Under the pieces are notes generated by a model. The model saw only the letters and a program-made list of their open reading frames with translations, did no database searches and had not been told where the DNA came from. Below are positions 46,001 to 54,884 of a DNA stretch of 64,000 nucleotides, in pieces (positions within the stretch are counted from its first letter, which is position 1; each line of letters opens with the position of its first letter). This DNA is from Alistipes sp. (GTDB lineage Bacteria > Bacteroidota > Bacteroidia > Bacteroidales > Rikenellaceae): assembly GCA_017936685.1 (NCBI GenBank), contig JAGBFA010000007.1, positions 124,001 to 188,000 on the forward strand, written 5' to 3'. Made by a program: the position numbers and the translations under genes.

Positions 46001-46602
46001 GCTTCGGCGGCGTAGACCACGTACTGGCTTCGGGCGAGGACGTCAACATACTCATCGTCGACACGGAGGTCTACTCCAACACCGGCGGCCAGTCGTCGAA
46101 GGCTACCCCTGTGGGTGCCGTGGCCAAGTTCGCCTCTGCCGGCAAGCGTATCCGCAAGAAGGATATAGGTGCGATCGCCATGACCTACGGCTACGTATAT
46201 GTGGCACAGGTATCGATCGGAGCCTCTCAGGCACAGCTCTTCAACGTGCTGAAAGAGGCCGAGGCCTACCCCGGTCCATCGCTCATCATCGCCTACGCAC
46301 CGTGTATCAACCACGGCATCAAGGGCGGCATGACGCGCACGCAGACCGTCGGCAAGCAGGCCGTCGAGTGCGGTTACTGGCACCTGTGGCACTATAACCC
46401 CACGCTCGAAGAGCAGGGCAAGAATCCATTTGTGCTCGACTCGAAGGAGCCTGACTGGTCGAAGTTCCGCGCATTCCTGATGAAGGAGGTACGCTACACC
46501 TCGCTGCAAAAGGCCTTCCCGGCCGAGGCCGAGGAGCTGTTCCAGGCTGCCGAGGAGAATGCCAAGTGGCGTTACAACAGCTACGTACAGCGCACCAAGT
46601 AG
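43084..46602 (+). CDS. nifJ: Pyruvate:ferredoxin (flavodoxin) oxidoreductase
   Basis: A single-chain 1172-residue PFOR. The start at 43084 (MAEKKFITCDGNYAAAHIAY) is preferred over an in-frame ATG 33 nt upstream. Domains in order: alpha (YPITPSSTMAE, EMQSEAGAAGA), domain II (ICVLDRTKEPGANGEPLYLD), gamma (GSDGTVGANKNSIKIIGG), ferredoxin domain with two 4Cys sets starting at C693 (CIECNQCAYVCP) and C746 (CTGCNNCVDVCP), and the TPP domain (CAGCGE, GGDGWGYDIGFGGVDHVLAS, SNTGGQSSKATP). It converts pyruvate and CoA to acetyl-CoA, CO2 and reduced ferredoxin, the main pyruvate route in anaerobes. Confidence 0.97.
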   Translation: MAEKKFITCDGNYAAAHIAYMFSEVAAIYPITPSSTMAELVDEWSAQGRKNIFGDTVKVVEMQSEAGAAGAVHGSLQSGALTSTFTASQGLLLMVPNMYKISGELLPGVFHVSARALAAQSLSIFGDHQDVMAVRQTGFAMLATSSVQEVMDLAGVAHIVALKSRIPFVHFFDGFRTSHEIQKIEIIDEASLTAMFDRDALRAFRERALNPEHPVTRGTAQNPDIYFQTREASNKFYDAVPDMVAETMEKISEITGRCYKPFTYYGAADAEHIIIAMGSVTETIKECVDYLAKQGRKVGVITVHLYRPFSAKYLFNVLPKSVKRICVLDRTKEPGANGEPLYLDVKDVFYSSDMHPMIIGGRYGLSSKDTTPAQMLAVYDNLAAAEPKDHFTVGINDDVTFHSIPVGEEISMAKPGTFEALFFGLGSDGTVGANKNSIKIIGGSTDKYCQAYFSYDSKKSGGYTSSHLRFGDNPITSPYLVTTPDFVACHVPSYVDKYDVLKGLKKGGSFLLNSVGDAETTCASLPDEMKVYMAKNNINFYIINATKIAADLGLGSRTNTIMQSAFFKIADIIPFDKAVEEMKHAIYKSYGKKGEDIVNMNYAAVDAGGAAVEKVEVPAEWASIEIKPAAHAADSAASDFVRNVCEPIDALKGDQLPVSAFNGREDGTWDNGTAAFEKRGIAVNVPQWKIENCIECNQCAYVCPHAAIRPFLATDEQAAATGLEWKQGLGETKAYKFRIQVSPLDCTGCNNCVDVCPAKEKALVMQPLSTQMHEADNWNTVTKTVGYNEVVDKTKSVKNLQFAQPLFEFSGACAGCGETPYIKAISQLFGDKMMVANATGCTSIYSGSAPSTPYCTNAEGKGPAWANSLFEDNAEFGLGMHVGVEKLRDRIQEYMEKAIAECQKCSDELKSTMQEWIAARGSSAASAEVTRRLVPLMEACGCDYCRKILEMKDWLVKKSQWIIGGDGWGYDIGFGGVDHVLASGEDVNILIVDTEVYSNTGGQSSKATPVGAVAKFASAGKRIRKKDIGAIAMTYGYVYVAQVSIGASQAQLFNVLKEAEAYPGPSLIIAYAPCINHGIKGGMTRTQTVGKQAVECGYWHLWHYNPTLEEQGKNPFVLDSKEPDWSKFRAFLMKEVRYTSLQKAFPAEAEELFQAAEENAKWRYNSYVQRTK

Positions 46603-46626
46603 GCTGTCGGAGCGACCGTCAAGAGA

Positions 46627-46662
46627 ATCACCGCAGGAGATGTTATCCTGCGGTGATTTTTT
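46627..46662 (+). terminator. Terminator of PFOR
   Basis: Perfect 12-bp stem (46627-46638 with 46646-46657) followed by TTTTT, 24 nt after the stop. Confidence 0.9.
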
Positions 46663-46762
46663 ATCGTATCTCGCACCCGCCCCGCCGCAAGAGACAAAAA
46701 AAAGACAGCCGAGATCATCGGCTGCCGTATATCGCAATGACTCTTCTTCGGTCTGTATGCGA

Positions 46763-47089
46763 TCAATAGTCGTCGTCGCCGCCGTCGTCGGCAGGCTCCT
46801 CCTCCGAAGAGCTGTCGGCCAGATCGTCGGCTCCCTTCAAATCGTCGTCGTAATATGCGTCGTCGCTCTCCTCCGCCGCATCGTCTATCTTAACATCGAT
46901 CTTTACCAAATAGTAGGTATCCTCAGTCTCGAACGGAACCGCATAGAAAAATGTTCCATCGGGCTTGTCGATACGCATCATCACCTCTGCAAATCCCAGA
47001 GGATAAAGAGCTTTGACCTCATTTTGCTGTTCGGGCGTGAGGTTATGGAAACTTGTTACCAAACGTTTCTTCTTAGATACTGTCACCAT
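46763..47089 (-). CDS. Small acidic conserved Bacteroidales protein
   Basis: 108 residues from MVTVSKKKRLVTSFHNLTPE; a longer frame upstream lacks promoter support. The N-terminal 60 residues are conserved-looking (LYPLGFAEVMMRIDKPDGTF, FYAVPFETEDTYYLVKIDVK), the last 40 are almost all Asp, Glu, Ser and Ala, so strongly acidic and probably disordered. Similar unnamed proteins are common in Bacteroidales, from memory; no function known. Possible DNA- or RNA-mimic-like tail is speculation. Confidence 0.75.
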   Translation of the reverse strand: MVTVSKKKRLVTSFHNLTPEQQNEVKALYPLGFAEVMMRIDKPDGTFFYAVPFETEDTYYLVKIDVKIDDAAEESDDAYYDDDLKGADDLADSSSEEEPADDGGDDDY

Positions 47090-47116
47090 ATAATAGATTA
47101 TCGTAGAAATTTTCCG

Positions 47117-47149
47117 CAAATATACACAATTTTGAAAATGTGCTAACAA
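47117..47149 (-). promoter_or_regulatory. Promoter of the small acidic protein
   Basis: Minus-strand TATATTTG (47117-47124) with TTG at 47147-47149, 22 nt upstream. The predicted start site supports the ATG at 47089. Confidence 0.6.
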
Positions 47150-47305
47150 CTTTGTGAAAAAATTGTCGCTGCCGCACACTTTTCCGCCACAGCACCCCTG
47201 CCCCGTCCAAAACGCATGCCGCCGCTTCACCGCAGCACAAAGGCTCCTCACCCCCGTAATCCGCCGCTTGACCCCAAATCCCGGATCGCAGACTCGAAAT
47301 GGCTC

Positions 47306-47313
47306 TACCTTTG
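47306..47313 (+). promoter_or_regulatory. -7 box of the DUF4890 gene
   Basis: TACCTTTG fits TAnnTTTG, 42 nt upstream of the start at 47356. Confidence 0.5.
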
Positions 47314-47355
47314 CATAAGCGCAAGCGTTAAAACCTTTAATTAAACCTTTCGATT

Positions 47356-47844
47356 ATGAAACGAAGACTATTTATCGCGCTGACAGCAGGCATAATGCTG
47401 TCGGGCATGGCAGCGGCGCAAAACCAGTCGCAGCAGAGCGTCGGGGCACAGACTCCGAGCGTCGAACAGATCGCCCGTCAGAAGACCGACAGACAGGTCA
47501 GGGAGCTGTCGCTCGACAACGATCAGGCCGACAGGCTCTACCGCGCCAATCTCGAAGATGCCAAGGCTCACCGCAAGATGCACGACGACAAACGCGATTT
47601 CGAGCAGAAGCAGCGTGCCGACATGCAGAAGCACGAGGAGCAGCTGCGCACATCGGCCGGCAAGATACTGACCCCCGAGCAGTATGCCCTGTGGGAGGCA
47701 TCGGAGAGGTCGCACAGCCGTGACGGCAGCATAAAGCCGACACACCACAAAGGCTATCAGGGCAAGCCCATGGGCTGCCGCGGCAAATGCGATTCCGGCA
47801 AACGGCACAAACCCCACCGGCAGGGAGCGCAATCGGGCAAGTAG
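47356..47844 (+). CDS. DUF4890-like (Spy/CpxP-type) periplasmic protein
   Basis: 162 residues with signal peptide ending AAAQ. The mature part is helical and highly charged: DRQVRELSLDNDQADRLYRA, then a long basic-acidic helix (KMHDDKRDFEQKQRADMQKH) and ILTPEQYALWEA, which is the LTxxQ-like element of the Spy/CpxP group. The tail is rich in His, Lys and Gly with two cysteines (GCRGKC) and might bind metal. Likely an envelope-stress or metal-related periplasmic chaperone (inference). Monocistronic. Confidence 0.75.
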   Translation: MKRRLFIALTAGIMLSGMAAAQNQSQQSVGAQTPSVEQIARQKTDRQVRELSLDNDQADRLYRANLEDAKAHRKMHDDKRDFEQKQRADMQKHEEQLRTSAGKILTPEQYALWEASERSHSRDGSIKPTHHKGYQGKPMGCRGKCDSGKRHKPHRQGAQSGK

Positions 47845-47850
47845 GGCACT

Positions 47851-47931
47851 GACTTAAATTCCGGTGGAGAGGAGAGAAAATCAGCAAAGAGAGATTCTCA
47901 CGTCGGACGTTCCGTCCTCCTCAGAATGACA
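47851..47931. repeat. Family A intergenic repeat, cluster 5
   Basis: Accessory AAATTCCGGTGG block (47854) and one A unit (47891-47931, minus; hairpin GGACG-GAA-CGTCC in the minus reading). Directly precedes the C3-C4-C5 array, as cluster 2 precedes C1-C2. Confidence 0.8.
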
Positions 47932-47967
47932 GGACAATGGAAATTGTGCCCAAGAACTATGCGCCAA

Positions 47968-48086
47968 TTTTTCATCAAAATGCCACAGATGCGACTCTCC
48001 GACAGAGCGAGACGATGGGCTGTACTGGCGTACTGCCCATTGGCAAGCGACAAAGAGAGGAAGCAGGTGTGGCATTTTCATGGAAA
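47968..48086. repeat. Family C structured element, copy C3
   Basis: Outer arms AAAATGCCACA (47977-47987) and TGTGGCATTTT (48068-48078) pair perfectly over 11 bp; inner stem CGATGGGC (48013-48020) with GCCCATTG (48035-48042), GTAC/GTAC tip. Same subtype as C1, including the flank ACTATGCGCC upstream. Confidence 0.75.
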
Positions 48087-48204
48087 ATTTTTCGTCAAAA
48101 GCGGTATTATACAACGCAAACGAAGATCCGCCGGATAGGACATACTGACGTATTTCCCATTGCCGAGTGACAAGGCACGGAAGTAGAATAGTATTTTTCA
48201 CGAA
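48086..48204. repeat. Family C structured element, copy C4 (degenerate)
   Basis: Left terminal arm TTTTTCGTCAAAAGCGG (48088-48104) and a weak right arm near 48192-48206. The inner hairpin keeps ATAC-TGAC-GTAT but most of the stem is mismatched. Probably a decayed copy. Confidence 0.6.
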
Positions 48205-48214
48205 AAAGAAAAGA

Positions 48215-48336
48215 TTTTTCGTCAAAAGCGGTTAGTTGCAACGCGCAACGAAAATTGGGCGGACGGGCTGTACTTGACGTACTGCCCGTTCGCCCAATCG
48301 AGCGAGCGGAAGCAAATGACCGCTTTTCACGGAAAA
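48215..48336. repeat. Family C structured element, copy C5
   Basis: Terminal arms TTTTTCGTCAAAAGCGG (48215-48231) and CCGCTTTTCACGGAAAA (48320-48336). Inner 15-bp stem 48254-48268 with 48284-48298, same G-T position and same GTAC-TTGAC-GTAC tip as C2 but with five exchanged base pairs. Right end touches the stop codon of the PepSY-like gene. Confidence 0.8.
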
Positions 48337-48774
48337 TTACCGGTCGATCTTTATTAGTTCATAACGTTTGTTAAACTCCAACTCCAACCCGTTGGTGAGT
48401 TTCACCTCGGTGGTGTAACGGCCGCGTTCGATCTCGATGATGCTCTCACCCGGATAGTTATCGGCGACATAAGAGGTTATCTGCGCAGGCACCAAAGCGG
48501 AGGGAACGCTCTGTCCGACACACTTGATATCCGTCCATTCGCCCTTGCCGTCGAACTCGATCTTGGTGCCGTCGCGGAAGACGACCTCGTAATCGCGCTT
48601 GACCACATCGTCGTCCATCTCGGCGTATGCCACTTCGCTCTTGGCGAAGTAGGTTTTCAGGAATGTCTGCGCTGCCTGGGGCAGTTCGCCGACCTTAACG
48701 GGACGATCGGCTGCGGCAAATACGGCCGAGCTGCATAACATTGCAGCCGCGAGGATTATAAAACCTTTTTTCAT
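48337..48774 (-). CDS. PepSY-like (DUF2874) periplasmic protein
   Basis: 145 residues with signal peptide MKKGFIILAAAMLCSSAVFA. Two PepSY-like halves: VGELPQAAQTFLKTYFAKSE with YEVVFRDGTKIEFDGKGEW, and VPAQITSYVADNYPGESIIE with TTEVKLTNGLELEFNKRYEL. This duplicated, Ala-Val start with a Phe-Asp-x-x-Gly turn is the Bacteroidetes PepSY-like family, often abundant in the periplasm; function unknown, possibly inhibition or solute binding. Family C copy C5 begins right after the stop codon. Confidence 0.85.
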   Translation of the reverse strand: MKKGFIILAAAMLCSSAVFAAADRPVKVGELPQAAQTFLKTYFAKSEVAYAEMDDDVVKRDYEVVFRDGTKIEFDGKGEWTDIKCVGQSVPSALVPAQITSYVADNYPGESIIEIERGRYTTEVKLTNGLELEFNKRYELIKIDR

Positions 48775-48889
48775 TGCTTCACGATTTTAAGTTATACAAA
48801 TGCTCCGCAGTGCAAATTCGAGGCCTGACGACAGATTCCGTCATCAAAAACAGAGATCGGGGCTGCAACGCCGCGGCAGCATTCGAAAG

Positions 48890-48920
48890 CAAAGGTATGA
48901 ATTTTTACTCAAAACAGCAA
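48890..48920 (-). promoter_or_regulatory. Promoter of the PepSY-like gene
   Basis: Minus-strand TACCTTTG (48890-48897) with TTG (48918-48920) 20 nt upstream. The -33 box lies inside the 3' end of glpF; leader of about 110 nt. Confidence 0.65.
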
Positions 48921-49643
48921 CAGATACAATCCGGCTGCCGCAGCGGCTCCGATGATAGGACCGGCCACGGGCACCCACGCATAGTCCCAGCCGCTCGCGC
49001 CTTTGTCCTTGATGGGGAGCAGGGCGTGAGCCAGACGCGGAGGCAGGTCGCGGGCAGGATTGATGGCATAGCCCGTGGTGCCGCCGAGCGACATGCCGAT
49101 GGCCATGATGAGCATCGACACGGGGAAGGCACCGATGGAGCCGAGCCCCACGGCGGCCGTATTCTCGTCGGTGGCGAGCATGAGTATGACGAAGATCAGC
49201 AGGAATGTGCCCACGGCCTCGCAAAAGAGATTGCGCGGCTTGTTCATTATGGCGGGCATGGTGCAGAATGTCGCTAATTTGGCCGAGGCATCGTCGGTGG
49301 CATCGTAGTGGTCTTTGTAGAAGAGGTAGACCAGGACGGCACCCGTGAATCCGCCGAGGAGCTGAGCGGCGATGTAGGGTGCCACGTCGCCCCACGGGAA
49401 GCTGCCCGCCACGGCCAGACCCACCGAGACGGCAGGATTGAGGTGTGCACCTGAATAGGGTCCTGCGATGAATACGCCGCACATTACGGCCAGACCCCAT
49501 GCAAGGGTGATGACCACCCAACCGCCGTTCTCGCCCTTGGATTTCTTCAAGATGTTGGAGGCGACTACGCCGTCGCCGAGCAGTATCAAGACCGCCGTGC
49601 CGATGAACTCGAACACGCAGCGGATTAAAATATCAGTTTCCAT
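48909..49643 (-). CDS. glpF: Glycerol uptake facilitator (aquaglyceroporin)
   Basis: 244 residues from METDILIRCVFEFIGTAVLI, six membrane helices plus two half-helices bearing NPA at 69-71 (HLNPAVS) and 195-197 (INPARD). The Asp after the second NPA (NPARD) marks the glycerol-conducting branch of the MIP family. Starts 11 nt after the glpK stop on the same strand, so both are co-expressed: glycerol enters by GlpF and is trapped by GlpK. A start eight codons further upstream would overlap glpK. Confidence 0.94.
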   Translation of the reverse strand: METDILIRCVFEFIGTAVLILLGDGVVASNILKKSKGENGGWVVITLAWGLAVMCGVFIAGPYSGAHLNPAVSVGLAVAGSFPWGDVAPYIAAQLLGGFTGAVLVYLFYKDHYDATDDASAKLATFCTMPAIMNKPRNLFCEAVGTFLLIFVILMLATDENTAAVGLGSIGAFPVSMLIMAIGMSLGGTTGYAINPARDLPPRLAHALLPIKDKGASGWDYAWVPVAGPIIGAAAAAGLYLLLF

Positions 49644-49654
49644 TTCAAATCGTT

Positions 49655-51154
<1,500 letters not shown>

Positions 51155-51250
51155 GTCAAAATAGTTTATTGAGTTCCACCTCGATAGCATACGCTGCCGG
51201 CCGCGGCCGAACGTGCGGCTCACGGCTCACGATGCCTCCGGCCGGCCGCC

Positions 51251-51958
51251 TCAACGGCTCTTGCCCGATTTGGTAGTTACAGCAATCACGCCGTTCGTGC
51301 CGCGGAAGCCGTAAGAATTGGCACCGCGCACCACCTCGACCGACTCCACATCTTCGAGATTAAGACTGTCGATACGCGGCACCTCCGCGCCGTCGCACAA
51401 TATCAGCACTCCGCTTCTCGAATTAAGCGAGCTGCTGCCGCGAAGGCACAATTCGCCGTTTTCGTAGGCCAGACCCGGCACGCACAATATCAGTGCGTCG
51501 ATTATGTTGGTCATGCCCGTGGCGCGCAGACGGTCGCCCGAGATGCCGGCCGTCGGTGTGACACGGTCGCGCCGCTTGACATACTCCGCGCCCATCTGGG
51601 CTATGGCTTCGTCCTCACGCACACGGTTGAGCGAGGGATCGTCGTTGTCCCACACGATATGCAGACTGCGGCGCGAGGCCACAGGCACGGTGCAGCTCTT
51701 GCGCTTATATGATATTCTGAGCGAGTCGTCGGCCGAGATGTTCGTAAGGCCGAAACGCCCCTTGCCGTCGGCCACGGTGAAACGGTCGCTGCCGACCACC
51801 TCCACGCGCGCCTTTACGCCGCGACCCTCGGCATCGACGATCATGCCGTTGAAAGGAGTCGATGACGATGCGTTGTCGCGCTGCTGTGCCGCTGCTATCC
51901 CGATAGCACCCATGACGGCTGCGCACGCCATCATCACCGGCAAAAATAATCTTCGCAT
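51251..51958 (-). CDS. Stand-alone TonB-plug protein with N-terminal carboxypeptidase-regulatory-like domain
   Basis: 235 residues with a signal peptide to AAAQ. Residues 33-100 form a CarboxypepD_reg-like domain (FNGMIVDAEGRGVKARVEVV), and 130-235 a plug domain that ends DVESVEVVRGANSYGFRGTN and GVIAVTTKSGKSR. In a TonB-dependent receptor a 22-strand barrel of about 600 residues would follow, but here a stop codon comes directly after the plug. Either a deliberate separate plug, which is known for some small Bacteroidetes proteins, or a truncated receptor. The intact reading frame and proximity to glpKF favour a functional protein. Confidence 0.75.
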   Translation of the reverse strand: MRRLFLPVMMACAAVMGAIGIAAAQQRDNASSSTPFNGMIVDAEGRGVKARVEVVGSDRFTVADGKGRFGLTNISADDSLRISYKRKSCTVPVASRRSLHIVWDNDDPSLNRVREDEAIAQMGAEYVKRRDRVTPTAGISGDRLRATGMTNIIDALILCVPGLAYENGELCLRGSSSLNSRSGVLILCDGAEVPRIDSLNLEDVESVEVVRGANSYGFRGTNGVIAVTTKSGKSR

Positions 51959-51991
51959 ATCGATACTGTTTAAACAATCGTTATAAAGTTA

Positions 51992-51999
51992 CAAAATTA
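51992..51999 (-). promoter_or_regulatory. -7 box of the plug-glpK-glpF unit
   Basis: Minus-strand TAATTTTG fits TAnnTTTG, 34 nt upstream of the plug gene; a TTTG lies 15 nt further (52015-52018). Confidence 0.5.
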
Positions 52000-52044
52000 T
52001 TTTCGAATAAGCAACAAAAAAACTTACTTTTTAAAAATTTTCAG

Positions 52045-52052
52045 TATATTTG
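52045..52052 (+). promoter_or_regulatory. -7 box of the phosphofructokinase gene
   Basis: TATATTTG fits TAnnTTTG, 57 nt upstream of the start at 52109, in an AT-rich block. Confidence 0.6.
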
Positions 52053-52108
52053 CATCGTGCTTGTCGGGCACTACCAGAAAGCACTAACTTCAAAAACTAT
52101 AAAATACT

Positions 52109-53341
52109 ATGAAAGAGGCAATAGCAATTCTTACAGGCGGCGGACCGGCACCCGGTATCAACACCGTCGTCGGCAGTGTGGCAAAGACTTTTTTAGCCAA
52201 AGGCTATCGAGTGATCGGTTTGCACTACGGCTATTCGGGTCTTTTCAATGAAAATCCGCATTTCGAGGATCTCGATCTGTTCAAGACCGACTACATCTTC
52301 AACCAGGGCGGATCGTATCTGACCATGAGCCGATTCAAGCCCACCGACAAGGATTTCGAGCAGAACTTCAATCTCGACTTTTTCAAGCAGAACAACATAA
52401 AGCTGCTGGTTACCATCGGCGGCGACGACACGGCCTCGACTGCCAACCGCATCGCCAAATTCCTCGAAGCCAAGCAGTATCCCATTGCCAACATACACGT
52501 ACCGAAGACCATCGACAACGATCTTCCCCTGCCCGCCGGCACCCCGACGTTCGGCTATCAGTCGGCCAAGAACGCAGGTTCGGTCATCGGCCGCGCCGTC
52601 TATAACGACGCTCGCACCTCGGCCAACTGGTTCGTCGTAGCAGCCATGGGACGCTCGGCAGGTCACCTCGCATTCGGTATCGCTTCGGCATGCCACTACC
52701 CGATGATCATCATTCCCGAGATGTTCAACAAGACCACCATCACCATCGACAAGATCATCAACATGATGATTTCGTCGATCATCAAGCGCAAGATCATCGG
52801 CATGGACTACGGTGTGGCCATGATCTCTGAGGGTGTGTTCCACGCGCTGTCGGAGGAGGAGATACTCAAATCGGGCATTCACTTCTCGTATGACGAGCAC
52901 GGACACCCCGAGTTGGGCAAGGTGTCGAAGGCCATGATGTTCAACGACATCTTGGAGAAGAAGCTCAAAGAGATCGGTCTGAAAGTCAAGTCGCGCCCTG
53001 TGGAGATCGGCTACGAGGTTCGCTGCCAGACCCCCTGCGCATTCGACTTGGTCTACTGCTCGGAACTGGGCATGGGTGTCTACAAGCTCTTCTCGGAGGG
53101 CAAGACCGGCTGCATGGTCTACATCAGCCAGGAGGGCTACGTATCGCCCCTCTATCTGAAAGACTTGCAGGATCCCGAAACGGGTAAGATCCCGCCCCGT
53201 CTGGTCGACATTCACTCGGACAAGATCCAGCAGGTGATCGACAATCTGATGAACTTCATCACCCCCGACGACTACGAGGCTGCACGCAAGTATGTGGCCA
53301 ATCCCGAGACTTACGACTTCCGCAAGATCCTCAACTGGTAA
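52109..53341 (+). CDS. pfp: Phosphofructokinase with pyrophosphate-type active-site motifs
   Basis: 410 residues, longer than the bacterial ATP-PFK (about 320). The phosphoryl-donor loop reads GGDDT (104-108) where ATP enzymes have GGDGS, and PKTIDND (132-138) where ATP enzymes have PGTIDND. In the family these Asp and Lys residues indicate use of pyrophosphate. Other blocks: TGGGPAPGINTVVGSVA, FGYQSAKN, AAMGRSAGHLAFGIA, and IPEMF. It interconverts fructose 6-phosphate and fructose 1,6-bisphosphate, reversibly if PPi-linked. Monocistronic with own promoter and terminator. Confidence 0.88.
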   Translation: MKEAIAILTGGGPAPGINTVVGSVAKTFLAKGYRVIGLHYGYSGLFNENPHFEDLDLFKTDYIFNQGGSYLTMSRFKPTDKDFEQNFNLDFFKQNNIKLLVTIGGDDTASTANRIAKFLEAKQYPIANIHVPKTIDNDLPLPAGTPTFGYQSAKNAGSVIGRAVYNDARTSANWFVVAAMGRSAGHLAFGIASACHYPMIIIPEMFNKTTITIDKIINMMISSIIKRKIIGMDYGVAMISEGVFHALSEEEILKSGIHFSYDEHGHPELGKVSKAMMFNDILEKKLKEIGLKVKSRPVEIGYEVRCQTPCAFDLVYCSELGMGVYKLFSEGKTGCMVYISQEGYVSPLYLKDLQDPETGKIPPRLVDIHSDKIQQVIDNLMNFITPDDYEAARKYVANPETYDFRKILNW

Positions 53342-53361
53342 TAATCCACCGCATATATGCA

Positions 53362-53400
53362 AAAGCCGACGATCCTTCGAAGGGTCGTCGGCTTTCTTAT
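53362..53400 (+). terminator. Terminator after phosphofructokinase
   Basis: AAAGCCGACGA/TCGTCGGCTTT stem (53362-53372 with 53385-53395), self-paired CCTTCGAAGG tip, then CTTAT. Shared with the convergent barrel gene. Confidence 0.85.
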
Positions 53401-53418
53401 ATTAATGTACCGCCTCGA

Positions 53419-53931
53419 TCAGAACAACGTGAATCCGAATGCGACATAGAGACAGCAGCGGTTCTTGAACGGCGAATCGTAGTTGTCGATATATCTCACG
53501 CCCAAACCCACATAAGGCGAGCTTGCCCACCGCCAGCGCAGCCCGACATCGTAGCTCAGATGTTTCCAGTCGCCGCATACGGCAGCCTGCACACGCGGCG
53601 ACAGCCCCAGCGTGTAGCGCGGATTGCTTATGATGTTATACTCGAAGCCCACACCCGCTAAAACCGTCGTCTCGTAGCTTCTCACGCCCGATACATCGAA
53701 CAGCCCCGTGGCACCGGTCACCGGCACGAAGATCGACCACCGGCCGTTGAAGTGGTAGCCGAAAACGGCATCGATGTCGATCGAGGAGAACTCGTCGCCT
53801 GCCCCTAACGGCGCGGCATAACGCGTCTCGGCCGAGAACGAGAAGGCACCCTTAGGAGGTTGCGCAGCGGCCATACGCACCGACATAAGCGACAGCAGCA
53901 CGATCGAGCAGAAGAGGGTTATGTTTTTCAT
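53419..53931 (-). CDS. Small outer-membrane beta-barrel protein
   Basis: 170 residues; signal peptide MKNITLFCSIVLLSLMSVRM to AAAQ. Eight amphipathic strands can be drawn: GAFSFSAETRYAAPL, FSSIDIDAVFGYHFNGRWSI, SYETTVLAGVGFEYNI, YTLGLSPRVQAAV, HLSYDVGLRWRWA, PYVGLGVRYID and CLYVAFGFTLF with a terminal Phe as in outer-membrane insertion signals. Unknown function; perhaps an OmpA/OmpW-like small barrel. Monocistronic. Confidence 0.72.
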   Translation of the reverse strand: MKNITLFCSIVLLSLMSVRMAAAQPPKGAFSFSAETRYAAPLGAGDEFSSIDIDAVFGYHFNGRWSIFVPVTGATGLFDVSGVRSYETTVLAGVGFEYNIISNPRYTLGLSPRVQAAVCGDWKHLSYDVGLRWRWASSPYVGLGVRYIDNYDSPFKNRCCLYVAFGFTLF

Positions 53932-53956
53932 CGTTTCATAAATATTAGTTAATATA

Positions 53957-53986
53957 CAAAGTTATTCTTTTTTTCCCGATTGCAAA
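53957..53986 (-). promoter_or_regulatory. Promoter of the small barrel gene
   Basis: Minus-strand TAACTTTG (53957-53964) and TTTG (53983-53986) with 18 nt between. Confidence 0.7.
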
Positions 53987-54070
53987 GCAGATTGAATATT
54001 TTATTTGCAACCGGATTGCCGCCGCCGTCCCGTATGCCTGTCCGACACACCTCCTGTCGGCCGCAGCGTG

Positions 54071-54556
54071 TCAGAACAACGCGGGCTGACCGTCGGAGAA
54101 GATGTTGACCACACACCGCCCCATGCGCCGTGCGCGCGCCACCGTATAACCCGTTCCGCTGCGGCGGCCGTCCCACCACGCCACCATCAGCGAGCAGTTG
54201 TCGACAAGATAGTCGTTGCGCCGATGGAAGACATGCGGCGAATAACTCTCGCCTATGTAGACCACCCTGTCGGCCGCGGCAATCAATGCACGGAACCTCT
54301 CGCAGTCCTTCACGGCAAAACCGCTCTCGAAGCCCGGATATGGCACGGCGCACTCCAACACCGCATCGGCATGCCGCTCGCGCAACGCCGCCACGGCCTC
54401 GGCCGCCGCCAGATCGAACCCCGGTGCCATGCCGCTCACAAAACGGCGGTACCCCTCGGCATACAACCGCTCCAACCGATCGCACAACACTCCGTCGTCG
54501 CGACCGTCGTAATATCGGTGGCCGGTAAATGCCACGCTTATGGCAAGATGCGTCAT
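54071..54556 (-). CDS. SLOG/DUF1273-like (YpsA family) protein
   Basis: 161 residues from MTHLAISVAFTGHRYYDGRD. FTGHR near the start, RRFVSGMAPGFDLAAAEAVA and VYIGESYSPHVFHRRNDYLV are the signature of DUF1273, a Rossmann-like SLOG fold that binds nucleotide-derived ligands. The C-terminal LMVAWWDGRRSGTGYTVARA is typical too. The family's role is unclear (YpsA of B. subtilis affects cell division). The promoter abuts the start codon; see finding. Divergent from the YtxH gene. Confidence 0.85.
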   Translation of the reverse strand: MTHLAISVAFTGHRYYDGRDDGVLCDRLERLYAEGYRRFVSGMAPGFDLAAAEAVAALRERHADAVLECAVPYPGFESGFAVKDCERFRALIAAADRVVYIGESYSPHVFHRRNDYLVDNCSLMVAWWDGRRSGTGYTVARARRMGRCVVNIFSDGQPALF

Positions 54557-54564
54557 CACGACTG

Positions 54565-54572
54565 CAAAGTTA
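54565..54572 (-). promoter_or_regulatory. -7 box next to the DUF1273 start codon
   Basis: Minus-strand TAACTTTG; its G is 8 nt before the ATG at 54556, so the transcript would be nearly leaderless. No TTG at the -33 distance. Confidence 0.55.
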
Positions 54573-54653
54573 ATATTTTTCGGCTTGCCCCACCCGATAT
54601 TTGGCTTGGAGTTTGCACCTCGACGGGTGTCATTTCTAAAAAAACGCACTATT

Positions 54654-54866
54654 ATGAAAAACACAAGCAAATGTATTCTTTCGGCTCTCGGCGGCGCACT
54701 TGCCGGAGCAGCCATCGCCATGTTGTTCACCCCTCAGTCGGGCAAGGAGCTTCGCCAGAAGATCCGCGATATGGCCGACGACGAGATGTCGAAGCTGCGC
54801 AGGAACTTCAAGAGCTGTCATTGCGGTGACGAGATAGAGGATACCGTCGACGACATTGTCAAGTAA
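54654..54866 (+). CDS. YtxH domain small membrane protein
   Basis: 70 residues from MKNTSKCILSALGGALAGAA. One glycine-rich membrane helix ending in AIAMLFTPQSGKELRQKI, the YtxH signature, and a short charged cytoplasmic tail with two cysteines. YtxH proteins are small stress-related membrane proteins. It is followed 18 nt later by a Phage_holin_3_6-type gene, a pairing common in Bacteroidetes. Confidence 0.85.
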   Translation: MKNTSKCILSALGGALAGAAIAMLFTPQSGKELRQKIRDMADDEMSKLRRNFKSCHCGDEIEDTVDDIVK

Positions 54867-54884
54867 TCCGAAAGCGGCACCGGT

